In this document: positions 14,961-22,555 of the stretch, piece after piece
Layout of the letters: every line of letters begins with the position of its first letter
Numbering within the stretch: the first letter of the stretch is position 1
NCBI GenBank assembly: GCA_016462245.1
Contig: JAEMTR010000007.1
Location: forward strand, 1 to 23,867
Source of the DNA: Solirubrobacteraceae bacterium
GTDB taxonomy: Bacteria > Actinomycetota > Thermoleophilia > Solirubrobacterales > Solirubrobacteraceae
Length of the DNA stretch: 23,867 nt
Direction: 5' to 3'
Program-made: the position numbers and the translations under genes
Notes under the pieces: generated by a model
What the model saw: the letters and a program-made list of their open reading frames with translations, nothing else
Told to the model about the DNA's origin: nothing
The model's database searches: none

Positions 14961-17831
14961 TCAGGCGCCGTGGCACTTCTTGTACTTCTGGCCTGAACCG
15001 CACCAGCAGGGGTCGTTGCGACCGATCTGCTCGTCGGCGTCAAGGACGCGCTGCTCAACCGGCTCTGCTTCAACAATCTGCTCTTCTCCGGCATAGGCCA
15101 CTTCAGCTACGCCGCCTCCGGCGGCCGCCGCTTCAAGCGCGCCTGTGCCGCCGCCGGATGAGTAGTTGATCGCCTGCGCCGCGATCGGCGTGGCCGGAGC
15201 CTGGGCAAAGGGAACCTGGCCTTCGGACTGATCAACTTCGACCTCAACTTCGACGTGGTAGACCATCCGCGCAAAATCGGCCCAGATTGAGTTCATCAGG
15301 TCGCCGAAGAGTGTGAAGGCCTCGTTCTTATAAGCGACGAGCGGGTCGATCTGGGCGAAACCGCGCAGGTGGATGCCCTCACGCAGATAGTCCATGTCGT
15401 AGAGGTGCTCTTTCCAGCGTTGATCGATCGTTTGCAGCAGCAGGTAGCGCTCAAGCGCGCGCATCAGCTCGTCGCCTAGCTCCTCTTCGCGCCCGTCGTA
15501 GAGCGCCATCGCTTCGTTTACAACGCGCTCGCTAAGCGTCTCACGGTCGAGATTGCTTGCCAATACTGCAGCGGCGGTCAGCTCGTTGTCGAGCGTGCCG
15601 ACCGGCATGATGTCGGTGAGCGCTACGAACAGCCCTGACAGATCCCAATCCTCGACGTAATCGCTGGGCGTGTACTCCTCAACCAGGCGGCTCGCCACCT
15701 CGCCGATCTCGGTCCGCGCCTGCTCACCAAGGTCTGCGCCCTCGAGAACCTCGTCGCGGTAGGCGTAAACGACGCGGCGTTGCTCGTTCATCACGTCGTC
15801 GTACTCGAGCACGCGCTTACGGATTAGGAAGTTCTGCTCCTCAACCTTGCGCTGGGCTTTTTCGATCTGTTTGCTTAGCATTCCCGCTTCGATCGGCTCC
15901 TCGTTGCCTTCCTCATCGGTGCCGCCGAGGCGGTCGAGAATCTTGTAGATCCGGTCGCCGGCAAAAAGGCGAACGAGATCATCTTCGGCGCTGAGGAAGA
16001 AACGCGATTCGCCCGGGTCTCCCTGCCGGCCGGCGCGGCCGCGCAGCTGGTTGTCGATCCGGCGCGACTCGTGGCGCTCGGTGCCAACAATGAAGAGGCC
16101 TCCCGACTCGAGCACTTCTTCGCGCGCGTCGGCAACCTTCGCCTCCTGCTCGACGATCAGCGCCGGCATCTTCTCAGCAAACTCAGGCTCATGCGGCTTG
16201 ACGCCGCTGGCGATCAGCTCCTCACGGGCAAGGTGCTCAGGGCTGCCGCCGAGCTTGATGTCGACGCCACGGCCGGCCATGTTGGTGGCAATCGTGACGG
16301 CGCCCGGGCGGCCGGCTTCGGCGATGATCTCGCCCTCGCGCTCGGCGTACTCGGGCTTAGCGTTAAGAACGGTGTGCGGGATTCCTCGCTGCGCGAGCAT
16401 TGAACCGAGCAGCTCTGAGATCTCGACCGAGACCGTGCCGACGAGAACCGGCTGGCCGATTTCGTGACGGGCCTCGATCTCACGCGCAACAGCGTTCCAC
16501 TTGCCGTCCTTCGTCTTATAGATCTGATCGTTCTGATCCTCACGCACGAGCGTTTGATTCGTCGGCACCTGAACTACGCCGAGCTTGTAGATCTTCATGA
16601 ACTCGGTCGCCTCGGTCAGTGCGGTACCGGTCATCCCCGAAAGCTTGTCGTAGAGGCGGAAGAAGTTCTGCAGCGTGATCGTGGCCAGCGTCTGGTTCTC
16701 TTCTTGGACGCGAACGCCCTCCTTCGCCTCAACCGCTTGGTGCAGCCCTTCCGACCAGCGACGTCCTTCGAGGATGCGGCCCGTGAACTCGTCGATGATC
16801 CGCACTTCGTTGTCGATCACGGCGTAGTCAACGTCGCGCTTGTAAAGACTCTGCGCCTTCAGCGACTGAATCAGGTGGTTGACGAGCGGCCCGTTCTCGG
16901 CCCGGTAGAGGTGGTCAATGTTCATGAACTGCTCTGCCTTACCGACGCCGCGCTCGGTGATTGCGACGGTCTTGTGCTTCTCATCGAACTCGTAGTCGAA
17001 GTCGGCGACGAAATCTTTCTTCGCGCGCGGATCCATCCCCTCCGGCGCCTTACCGGCGACCATCTGCGGCGCGAGCTTTGCGAACTTGCCGTAGGAGTCG
17101 GCGGCGGCCTCGGGCGCGCCGGAGATGATCAGCGGCGTACGCGCCTCGTCGATCAGAATGTTGTCGACCTCATCGACGATCGCAAAGTTGTGCATTGCGA
17201 CCGGCCGACCGTCCTCGCCGATCCGGCCACCGTGCTGAACCTTCTCCTCAAGCGTCTGTGCCATGTTGTCGCGCAGATAATCGAAGCCGAACTCGGAGTT
17301 CGTGCCGTATGTGATGTCAGCGGCGTAAGCGGCGAGCTTCTCGCTGGGATCCTGCATGTTCTGCAAGACACCCCAGCTGAATCCAAGCCCGTCGTAAATT
17401 GGGCTCATCCACTCGGCGTCGCGGCGCGCGAGGTAATCGTTGACGGTGACGAGGTGGACGCCCTTGTCGGAGAGCGCGTTGAGGCAGACGGCGAGCGTTG
17501 CCGTCAGCGTCTTGCCTTCACCGGTCTTCATCTCAGCGATGTTGCCGCCGTGAAGTACCATGCCGCCGACCAGCTGAACGTCGAAGTGGCGCATGTTGAG
17601 GAAGCGACGGCCAGCCTCACGGACGATCGCGAAGCATTCGGGCAGCACGCTGTCGAGCGGCTCGCCCTGCTCGCGAACGCGTTCGCGCAGGCCGTCCATT
17701 CGGCCGCACAGCTCTTCGTCGCTGAGCGCGACTAGCTGATCCTCAAACGAGGTGATCTCTGAGACGCGCTTCTCGTACTGACGAAATTGCTTTCCTTCGC
17801 CGACATTCAACGCTTTTTCGAGCAGACCCAT
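14961..17831 (-). CDS. secA: Preprotein translocase ATPase SecA
   Basis: SecA drives exported proteins through SecYEG. The 956-residue protein has the DEAD motor motifs: Walker A MKTGEGKT (101-108), the VTVNDYLARRDAEWM block, TYGTNSEFGFDYLRDNM (174-190), DEVD (220-223, followed by Asn instead of the usual Ser) and IDEARTPLIISG. NMAGRGVDI and GRAGRQGDPGESRF of the second motor domain follow. The C-terminus ends with the zinc-binding SEC-C motif DPCWCGSGQKYKKCH, which contacts SecB-like partners and ribosomes. A linker rich in Ala/Gly/Glu precedes it. The ATG at 17831 has no Shine-Dalgarno; TACACT lies seven bases upstream and could be a -10 box giving a leaderless message. The gene follows hpf by 40 bases. 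Confidence 0.98.
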   Translation of the reverse strand: MGLLEKALNVGEGKQFRQYEKRVSEITSFEDQLVALSDEELCGRMDGLRERVREQGEPLDSVLPECFAIVREAGRRFLNMRHFDVQLVGGMVLHGGNIAEMKTGEGKTLTATLAVCLNALSDKGVHLVTVNDYLARRDAEWMSPIYDGLGFSWGVLQNMQDPSEKLAAYAADITYGTNSEFGFDYLRDNMAQTLEEKVQHGGRIGEDGRPVAMHNFAIVDEVDNILIDEARTPLIISGAPEAAADSYGKFAKLAPQMVAGKAPEGMDPRAKKDFVADFDYEFDEKHKTVAITERGVGKAEQFMNIDHLYRAENGPLVNHLIQSLKAQSLYKRDVDYAVIDNEVRIIDEFTGRILEGRRWSEGLHQAVEAKEGVRVQEENQTLATITLQNFFRLYDKLSGMTGTALTEATEFMKIYKLGVVQVPTNQTLVREDQNDQIYKTKDGKWNAVAREIEARHEIGQPVLVGTVSVEISELLGSMLAQRGIPHTVLNAKPEYAEREGEIIAEAGRPGAVTIATNMAGRGVDIKLGGSPEHLAREELIASGVKPHEPEFAEKMPALIVEQEAKVADAREEVLESGGLFIVGTERHESRRIDNQLRGRAGRQGDPGESRFFLSAEDDLVRLFAGDRIYKILDRLGGTDEEGNEEPIEAGMLSKQIEKAQRKVEEQNFLIRKRVLEYDDVMNEQRRVVYAYRDEVLEGADLGEQARTEIGEVASRLVEEYTPSDYVEDWDLSGLFVALTDIMPVGTLDNELTAAAVLASNLDRETLSERVVNEAMALYDGREEELGDELMRALERYLLLQTIDQRWKEHLYDMDYLREGIHLRGFAQIDPLVAYKNEAFTLFGDLMNSIWADFARMVYHVEVEVEVDQSEGQVPFAQAPATPIAAQAINYSSGGGTGALEAAAAGGGVAEVAYAGEEQIVEAEPVEQRVLDADEQIGRNDPCWCGSGQKYKKCHGA

Positions 17832-17838
17832 TGCCCGA

Positions 17839-17844
17839 AGTGTA
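17839..17844 (-). promoter_or_regulatory. Possible -10 box for secA
   Basis: TACACT on the minus strand fits TAnnnT and is followed by seven bases and the secA ATG. No Shine-Dalgarno precedes that ATG. The -35 position is plain GC-rich sequence, so the call is weak. Confidence 0.25.
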
Positions 17845-17871
17845 GCCGCGCCCGGCGCCCGGCGGGGCCGC

Positions 17872-18225
17872 TTAGACGGCGCCCTGCGGGTGGCTGTGGC
17901 GGATTGTCTCTGAGCCGGCTCGGCTATGGGCGCGAGCCCTGTCGCCGCGACGGTTCAATTGGCGCACAACCTCGTCGGCGATGCGGCCAACCGCCGCCGC
18001 CATATCGCGCTCGTGAGCCTTGGCGTTGATCGTCCCACCCTTGATGTGCAGGTTCGCTTCGGCTTTCTGCCCATCGGCGATCTTCGGGTTGTGTTCTTCG
18101 GCCAGAATCACATCGCAGCGAACATCCTCTGGCACTCTGCGTTTGATCTTCGCGAAGCGCTTAGCCACAAGCGCGCGCAGCTCCCCATTGATCTCGATAT
18201 TGGTCCCGGTCAGGTCGATGCGCAT
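17872..18225 (-). CDS. hpf: Ribosome hibernation promoting factor / RaiA family, short form
   Basis: HPF/RaiA binds the 30S decoding channel and inactivates ribosomes under stress. The 117-residue product begins MRIDLTGTNIEINGELRALV, the standard family opening, followed by AKRFAKIKRR, a middle strand and EANLHIKGGTINAKAHERDM, then a helix (AAAVGRIADEVVRQLNRR). It ends in a basic/His-rich tail. The C-terminal dimerisation domain of long HPF, common in Gram-positives (about 180-230 residues), is absent. The ATG at 18225 is chosen over an upstream ATG at 18267 because AAGGA lies six bases before it and the upstream 14 residues are unlike the family. Location between comF and secA matches the conserved Gram-positive order. 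Confidence 0.93.
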   Translation of the reverse strand: MRIDLTGTNIEINGELRALVAKRFAKIKRRVPEDVRCDVILAEEHNPKIADGQKAEANLHIKGGTINAKAHERDMAAAVGRIADEVVRQLNRRGDRARAHSRAGSETIRHSHPQGAV

Positions 18226-18231
18226 AGGGAG

Positions 18232-18236
18232 TCCTT
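18232..18236 (-). promoter_or_regulatory. Ribosome binding site deciding the hpf start
   Basis: AAGGA on the minus strand lies six bases before the ATG at 18225. It supports the 117-residue product over a 131-residue version starting at 18267. Confidence 0.7.
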
Positions 18237-18264
18237 TGTCGTGATGGAGGTAAGCCAAAGGTAC

Positions 18265-18336
18265 CACCGTTGAGCGCTAACGAATAGAGCAATAAGTACC
18301 CCCCGCTCAGCACTAAGGAACAGAGCAATATGTGAC
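18265..18336 (-). repeat. Diverged 36-bp tandem duplication of the comF 3' end
   Basis: The 36 bases 18301-18336, which include the last codons and the stop of comF, are repeated at 18265-18300 with 27 of 36 positions identical by eye. The core TATTGCTCT.TTC.TTAG is shared, so even the comF stop codon (TAG) is copied. The second copy lies entirely in the spacer upstream of hpf. Confidence 0.65.
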
Positions 18337-18942
18337 GGCGCTGACGCGGCAAGTTTCACGCTCCAGGAGCGCGCTTGCGCAGAGTTCAAGCGTCGCGCCT
18401 GTCGTGCAAACGTCGTCGATCAGGATCGCTTTGAGCGGCGCCTTTCGCGCGACGCTAAGGCGCAGGCCCAGGCCACTGAGACGGTCGCTACGGCCAAGGC
18501 CGCGCTGGCTGCGCGCAATCGCCAGCTGGCGCCTGAGCGGGCGCTCGACTGGCAGCATTACGAGCCGCGAGAGCTCGACGGCCAGCAGCTCGGCGTGGTC
18601 AAAGCCACGCTGGCGGAGGCGAATCGAGCTGGCCGGAACGGGGATCAATGCAGCATCGGGCGCAAAGGCACGCGGCGGCAGCGAATCCACCAGCTGCCGC
18701 GCCATTAGCCCGGCGAGCGCCGTCGCGCAGTGGAACTTCAGTGCGTGAACCAACTCCCGCGCCGGCCCTTCGAACGCAAGCGGCGACCAATGCTGCTGGA
18801 GCAGAGTGCCGCGACGGCGCGTCGCCAGCGGCTCAATCCAAGGCAGCCGCGAGCGGCAGTGTTCGCAGAGCCGGTCGGCGGCCGCCTCACGGCAAGCCCA
18901 GCAGAGCGGTGGAACAAGCAGGTCTAGTGCTGTGCGAAGCAT
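18313..18942 (-). CDS. comF: ComF family protein (phosphoribosyltransferase fold)
   Basis: The 209-residue product has the ComF layout: a four-cysteine zinc site at C14, C17, C26 and C29 (PPLCWACREA, LCEHCRSRLPW), PVPAS followed by RLRQRGFDHAELLA, and a PRPP-binding loop AILIDDVCTTGATL (172-185). ComF proteins are needed for DNA transformation and possibly recombination in naturally competent bacteria; the phosphoribosyltransferase reaction is unproven. The frame is open far upstream, but the extra N-terminal part (Arg/Ala/Ser-rich) is antisense to ctaG and unlike the family, so the ATG at 18942 is chosen. GGCGGA sits directly before it, too close for a good ribosome site. It heads the comF-hpf-secA run and diverges from ctaG with 62 bases between. 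Confidence 0.9.
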   Translation of the reverse strand: MLRTALDLLVPPLCWACREAAADRLCEHCRSRLPWIEPLATRRRGTLLQQHWSPLAFEGPARELVHALKFHCATALAGLMARQLVDSLPPRAFAPDAALIPVPASSIRLRQRGFDHAELLAVELSRLVMLPVERPLRRQLAIARSQRGLGRSDRLSGLGLRLSVARKAPLKAILIDDVCTTGATLELCASALLERETCRVSAVTYCSVP

Positions 18943-19004
18943 TCCGCCAACTCTGGCGCAGCAGTCGCATCGCCACCAGAGTCGGTCTGCGACGATCAAG
19001 CCTG

Positions 19005-19862
19005 ATGCCGGTAACAACTTCGATCCTGCCGCTCGCTGCCGCCGCCGACACGTCGTGGACGATCGAGCCTGGCGCGATTCTGATGATCCTGATCCTCGGC
19101 GGGCTCTACCTGCCGCGCTGGTGGCGCGTGCGGCGCGCAGACGGGGCCAAGGCGGCGCCGATCTGGCGGCTGACGAGCATGCTCGTCGGGCTCGCCGCGC
19201 TGGCCTTAGCGCTGCTCTCACCGATCGACGCGCTGGCCGAGCAATCGTTCAGCTTCCACATGGCTCAGCACATGCTGCTGCTTGATCTGGTGCCGATCTT
19301 CTGCATCCTCGGCCTCAATAAGATCCTGCTGCGGCCAGCAACGCGTCGCCTGCAGGCGCTGGAGCGGGCGCTGGGTCCGTTGATGCACCCGTGGGTAGCT
19401 GTCGTGCTTTACATCGTCACGATGTGGGCTTGGCACGTGCCGGCGGCCTACGACTCGGCGCTCGGGAACGAGAGCGTCCACGTGCTCGAGCACGTCTGCT
19501 TTCTCAGCGTCGGCTTTCTCTATTGGTGGCAGCTGCTCTCGCCGATCCGCTCGCGCTTCCACGGCGGCGCAATGGGCCCATTGGTCTACATGGTCTCGAC
19601 CAAGATCGGCGTAGGACTACTGGGAATCCTGCTGACCTTCGCGCCTAACCCGCTCTACTCCTACTCCGAGGTGCGCGAGGGGATCTTCGGCCTCAGCGCC
19701 GGCGTTGATCAACAGATCGGTGGCGAGCTGATGGCGCTGGAACAGACGATTGTGATGGTGATCGCGCTGGCTTACCTGTTGTTCCGCGCGATCGACCAGA
19801 GCGAGCGTGAGCAGCAGCGCCGCGAGGCGCTCGAAGATCGCGCTGAAGAGCTGCGCAGCTAG
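19005..19862 (+). CDS. ctaG: Cytochrome c oxidase assembly factor, CtaG/Caa3_CtaG family
   Basis: This 285-residue membrane protein has seven hydrophobic segments: about 23-40, 58-79, 85-105, 127-146, 159-179, 191-213 and 243-262. Conserved histidines typical of Caa3_CtaG proteins appear in FHMAQHMLLLDLVP (84-97), HPW (128-130), WAWHVPAAYD (141-150) and HVLEH (159-163); DQQIGGELM (235-243) is also family-like. Members are needed for copper loading or assembly of caa3-type oxidase. The ATG at 19005 is preferred because earlier sequence in the frame is antisense to comF and is not membrane-like. A hydrophilic charged tail (SEREQQRREALEDRAEELRS) ends the protein. It stands alone on its strand, and its stop overlaps that of the convergent uridylyltransferase. 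Confidence 0.9.
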   Translation: MPVTTSILPLAAAADTSWTIEPGAILMILILGGLYLPRWWRVRRADGAKAAPIWRLTSMLVGLAALALALLSPIDALAEQSFSFHMAQHMLLLDLVPIFCILGLNKILLRPATRRLQALERALGPLMHPWVAVVLYIVTMWAWHVPAAYDSALGNESVHVLEHVCFLSVGFLYWWQLLSPIRSRFHGGAMGPLVYMVSTKIGVGLLGILLTFAPNPLYSYSEVREGIFGLSAGVDQQIGGELMALEQTIVMVIALAYLLFRAIDQSEREQQRREALEDRAEELRS

Positions 19863-21259
19863 CCGCTAAGCGTTGCCCCGTCTTCGATCCGCAGCTGCTC
19901 GCCGGGCCCAGCTTCGACCGTGACGGCGCCGCTGACTTTCACGGCGGCGCCGAAGCTGACGTCGCCCTTGACGGTCAACCGCTCGGCGGCCACGAGCGAA
20001 GGCGCGCCCTGCGCGAAGCGGGCCTCAAAGCGATCGATCAAGCTGAAGTAATTGCGATCAAGTTCGGCCAGCGGCGCGCGACCGGCGCAGGCCGGCGCCA
20101 GCCGCAGTGCGCCGCTAGTGGTTAGTTCGTAGGCGTCTGAGCGCAAGACCAGCAGGTCATCGGTCGTCTTGACCGGCAGGAAACGCGAGCGTGGCACGCG
20201 AACTGCCCCCGCGCCCGGGATCGCGGCGATTGCGGCCCCGATCGCCGACTCCAACTGAACCACCGGCGTTGAGTCGGCGTCGGAGGGATCGACGGTCTTG
20301 CGATTGACGATCATCGGCAGGTCGATCACGCCGTCGTCGCCGAGAGCTGCGCTCAAGGCTTGAAGGTCGAGCCAGATGTTGTTGGTGTTGAAGAAGCGGT
20401 GGCGCTCGGTGTCAGCAAAAGCCTCGAGGTCTGCGCCCGGCGTCTGCGCGATCTCGCGCAGCACCAAGGTGCCGTCTGCGCGCCGCGCTAGGTGGCCGCC
20501 TTTGCGATCGGCGGCTGTGCGGTCGGCAGCCTCGATCACAAACGGCGCCTGCTCGGCGGAAATCCAGCAGAGGATCGCCGGGTCGAGAACGGCGCCAAGG
20601 TTGTCGGCGTTGGCAACAAAGGCATAGCGGTAGCCGGCTGCCAGCATCGCCGCCAGCATCCCTGAGCCAACCAGCGCCGGGTAGATGTCGCCGTGGCCTG
20701 GAGGGCTCCACTCCAGCTCGGGATCGGCCGGCCAAGCGGCCGGGGCAAGGCTGCCGTCATCGACCAGCTTCGGCACGCGGCCCTGGAGGAAGTCGGGCTC
20801 CAGCTCGGCCGAGAGCGAGCCGTAACTAGCGAGCGCGGCCAATGAGGGCTCACGCGTGCGGAAGCTGTTGAGCAGCACCAGCGGTAGCCTTGCGCCACCG
20901 TGCTCGGCTCGCAGAGCCTTGATCTGCCGCGCCGTGATGTCGAGGAAGCTGAGCCCATCTTTGACCTCCAGCAGCGACTTCGGACCGGCCAAGCCCATGC
21001 TCGTCCCTAGGCCACCGTTGAGCTTGATCACGACGGTCTGATCGAGCAGCGCCGTGATCGCCCCATCGTCGACCGCGAGCCGCTCAGCGTCTGGAAGCTC
21101 AGCGATCGGTTCCAGTTCGGCCTCCGGCAGCATCCCCAGATCGCCGGCTGCGAGCCGCCGCAACTGCCCGGAGAAGCTGGCAACAGTTGCCGCGGCAGCG
21201 CCGTCGGCCTCAAGCTTGGCGATTGCCGCTGCTGTCGCTTCGTCGCTCACTGCCGCCAT
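19859..21259 (-). CDS. UTP--glucose-1-phosphate uridylyltransferase, eukaryotic-type UDPGP family
   Basis: The 466-residue protein belongs to the UDPGP nucleotidyltransferase family of eukaryotic type rather than the GalU type. KLNGGLGTSMGLAGPKSLL (79-97) is the nucleotide-binding loop, PPGHGD (186-191) and NADNLGAVLD (217-226) are substrate/metal segments, and FFNTNNIWLDL is another family block. The C-terminal 60 residues (LTVKGDVSFGAAVKVSGAVTV) form the short beta-helix of these enzymes. The expected product is UDP-glucose for glycans or trehalose; a UDP-N-acetylhexosamine substrate cannot be ruled out. The ATG at 21259 follows the SAHH-like gene by 20 bases, so it is probably the last gene of that transcript. 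Its TAG stop shares CTAG with the ctaG stop. Confidence 0.9.
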   Translation of the reverse strand: MAAVSDEATAAAIAKLEADGAAAATVASFSGQLRRLAAGDLGMLPEAELEPIAELPDAERLAVDDGAITALLDQTVVIKLNGGLGTSMGLAGPKSLLEVKDGLSFLDITARQIKALRAEHGGARLPLVLLNSFRTREPSLAALASYGSLSAELEPDFLQGRVPKLVDDGSLAPAAWPADPELEWSPPGHGDIYPALVGSGMLAAMLAAGYRYAFVANADNLGAVLDPAILCWISAEQAPFVIEAADRTAADRKGGHLARRADGTLVLREIAQTPGADLEAFADTERHRFFNTNNIWLDLQALSAALGDDGVIDLPMIVNRKTVDPSDADSTPVVQLESAIGAAIAAIPGAGAVRVPRSRFLPVKTTDDLLVLRSDAYELTTSGALRLAPACAGRAPLAELDRNYFSLIDRFEARFAQGAPSLVAAERLTVKGDVSFGAAVKVSGAVTVEAGPGEQLRIEDGATLSG

Positions 21260-21279
21260 CGTCGCACAGCGCGGGGCGC

Positions 21280-22545
21280 TCAGCCGTCGTGCGGCGCCGG
21301 CGAGAAGAGGTGGCGGTAGGCCAACTGCTGTTCACTGAGCGAATCGATTGAAACTCCGAGCGCGGCGAGCTTGAGCCTCGCGACTTCGCGATCGACCTCT
21401 TCTAGCACCGGATGAACCGCTGCGCTGAGCGGTTCAGCGGCCTTGACGAGTCCCTCGACAACAAGTGCCTGCGAGGCGAACGAGAGATCCATCACGGCTG
21501 AAGGGTGACCGTCGGCGGCAGCGAGGTTTACAACACGGCCGTGAGCCAGCAGGTTGATCCGGCGACCGTTGATCTCGAACTCCTCAACCAGCGGGCGTAC
21601 CTCACGGCGTGAGCCGGCAACGCGCTCCAGCGCCGGTAGGTCGATCTCGACGTCGAAGTGGCCTGCGTTGGCGAGAATTGCGCCGTCGCGCATCACGACG
21701 AAGTGCTGCTCGCTCAATACTTCGCGCCCACCGGTGACGGTGATGAAGATGTCGCCGCTGGCAGCCGCCTCGAGCGCAGGCATCACTTCGAAGCCCTCCA
21801 TTCGCGCTTCGAGCGCGCGCAGTGGATCAACCTCGCAGACGATCACCGTCGCGCCAAGCCCTTTGGCCCGCAGCGCAATCCCTTTGCCGGTCCAGCCGTA
21901 GCCGATCACGACGACGACAGCGCCGGCCAGCAGAACGTTGGTGGCGCGGAGGATTCCGTCGATCGTTGACTGCCCTGTTCCGTAACGGTCGTTGAAGGCC
22001 CGCTCGGTGCGTGATTCGTTGACCGCGATCACTGGGCAAGCCAGTCCGCCGGAGCGTTCAAGCGCCCGCAGCTGCACGAGCCCGGTCGTTGTCTCCTCGG
22101 TAGCCCCGATCATCTGTGCCGCGGGCGGGTCGTCTCCACCGTGGAGCGCCTCAATTAGCTCGGCGCCATCATCGATCGCAATCTGCGGGCGGCCGGCAAC
22201 GAGCGCGGCAACGTGCTCGTGGTACTGCGCCAGCGTCTCGCCGTGGATTGCGTGAACCTCGATCGCGTCGTGGTCGACCAGCGCCGCGGCAACGTCATCC
22301 TGAGTTGAGAGCGGGTTGGCCGAGCAGAGCGCAACCTCAGCGCCGCCGCCGGAGAGCGCGCGAACGAGGTTCGCCGTCTCGGCCGTGACGTGGAGGCAGA
22401 TCGCAATCTTTACCCCCTCAAGCGGCCGCTCCGCGGCGAAGCGCTCAGCGACGCGGCTTAGCACCGGCATCTGCCCGGCCGCCCACTCGATCCTCGCCAG
22501 CCCGGAGGCCGCGAGGGTCAAGTCTGCAACGTCAGATTTGGGCAG
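21280..22545 (-). CDS. Divergent short (archaeal-type) adenosylhomocysteinase homologue, probable CTG start
   Basis: The protein (421 residues from the proposed start) is a full-length SAH-hydrolase homologue of the short type: it lacks the roughly 40-residue insert and the C-terminal KPDxYRY of the neighbouring enzyme. It keeps LHVTAETA, IDDGAEL, TEETTTG, the NAD loop GYGWTGKGIALRAKGLGATV with CEVDP, GHFDVEID and ADGHPSAVM, so most human active-site positions (H55, D131, E156, H301, H353) are matched. But the NDSVTKSKFDN segment reads NESRTERAFND: the human K186, D190 and N191 positions are Glu181, Asn185 and Asp186. Start: GGAG at 22555-22552, right after the upstream stop, is six bases before CTG (22545). 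An ATG at 22626 would add 27 unrelated residues inside the upstream gene. SAH hydrolysis is therefore doubtful. Confidence 0.88.
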   Translation of the reverse strand: MPKSDVADLTLAASGLARIEWAAGQMPVLSRVAERFAAERPLEGVKIAICLHVTAETANLVRALSGGGAEVALCSANPLSTQDDVAAALVDHDAIEVHAIHGETLAQYHEHVAALVAGRPQIAIDDGAELIEALHGGDDPPAAQMIGATEETTTGLVQLRALERSGGLACPVIAVNESRTERAFNDRYGTGQSTIDGILRATNVLLAGAVVVVIGYGWTGKGIALRAKGLGATVIVCEVDPLRALEARMEGFEVMPALEAAASGDIFITVTGGREVLSEQHFVVMRDGAILANAGHFDVEIDLPALERVAGSRREVRPLVEEFEINGRRINLLAHGRVVNLAAADGHPSAVMDLSFASQALVVEGLVKAAEPLSAAVHPVLEEVDREVARLKLAALGVSIDSLSEQQLAYRHLFSPAPHDG

Positions 22546-22551
22546 GACTAA

Positions 22552-22555
22552 CTCC
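22552..22555 (-). promoter_or_regulatory. Ribosome binding site supporting a CTG start
   Basis: GGAG on the minus strand, within TAAGGAG that includes the stop of the upstream ahcY, lies six bases before CTG at 22545. The first ATG inside the conserved region is far downstream and would remove family sequence, and TTG at 22527 is 24 bases away. Confidence 0.6.

Noticed and set aside
16464..17735. Open frame of 423 codons on the plus strand
   Set aside because: It is entirely antisense to secA, has no recognisable family motif, and is the mirror of a strongly conserved gene in GC-rich DNA.
17845..17871. Terminator between hpf and secA
   Set aside because: The spacer is GC-rich with short palindromes such as GGCGCC, but has no clean stem followed by a T run.
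18648..19004. N-terminal extension of ctaG by 119 residues
   Set aside because: It is antisense to comF and not membrane-like; the seven-helix family fits a start at 19005.
18943..19221. N-terminal extension of comF by 93 residues
   Set aside because: The extension is Arg/Ser/Ala-rich, antisense to the start of ctaG, and ComF proteins begin close to the zinc cysteines.
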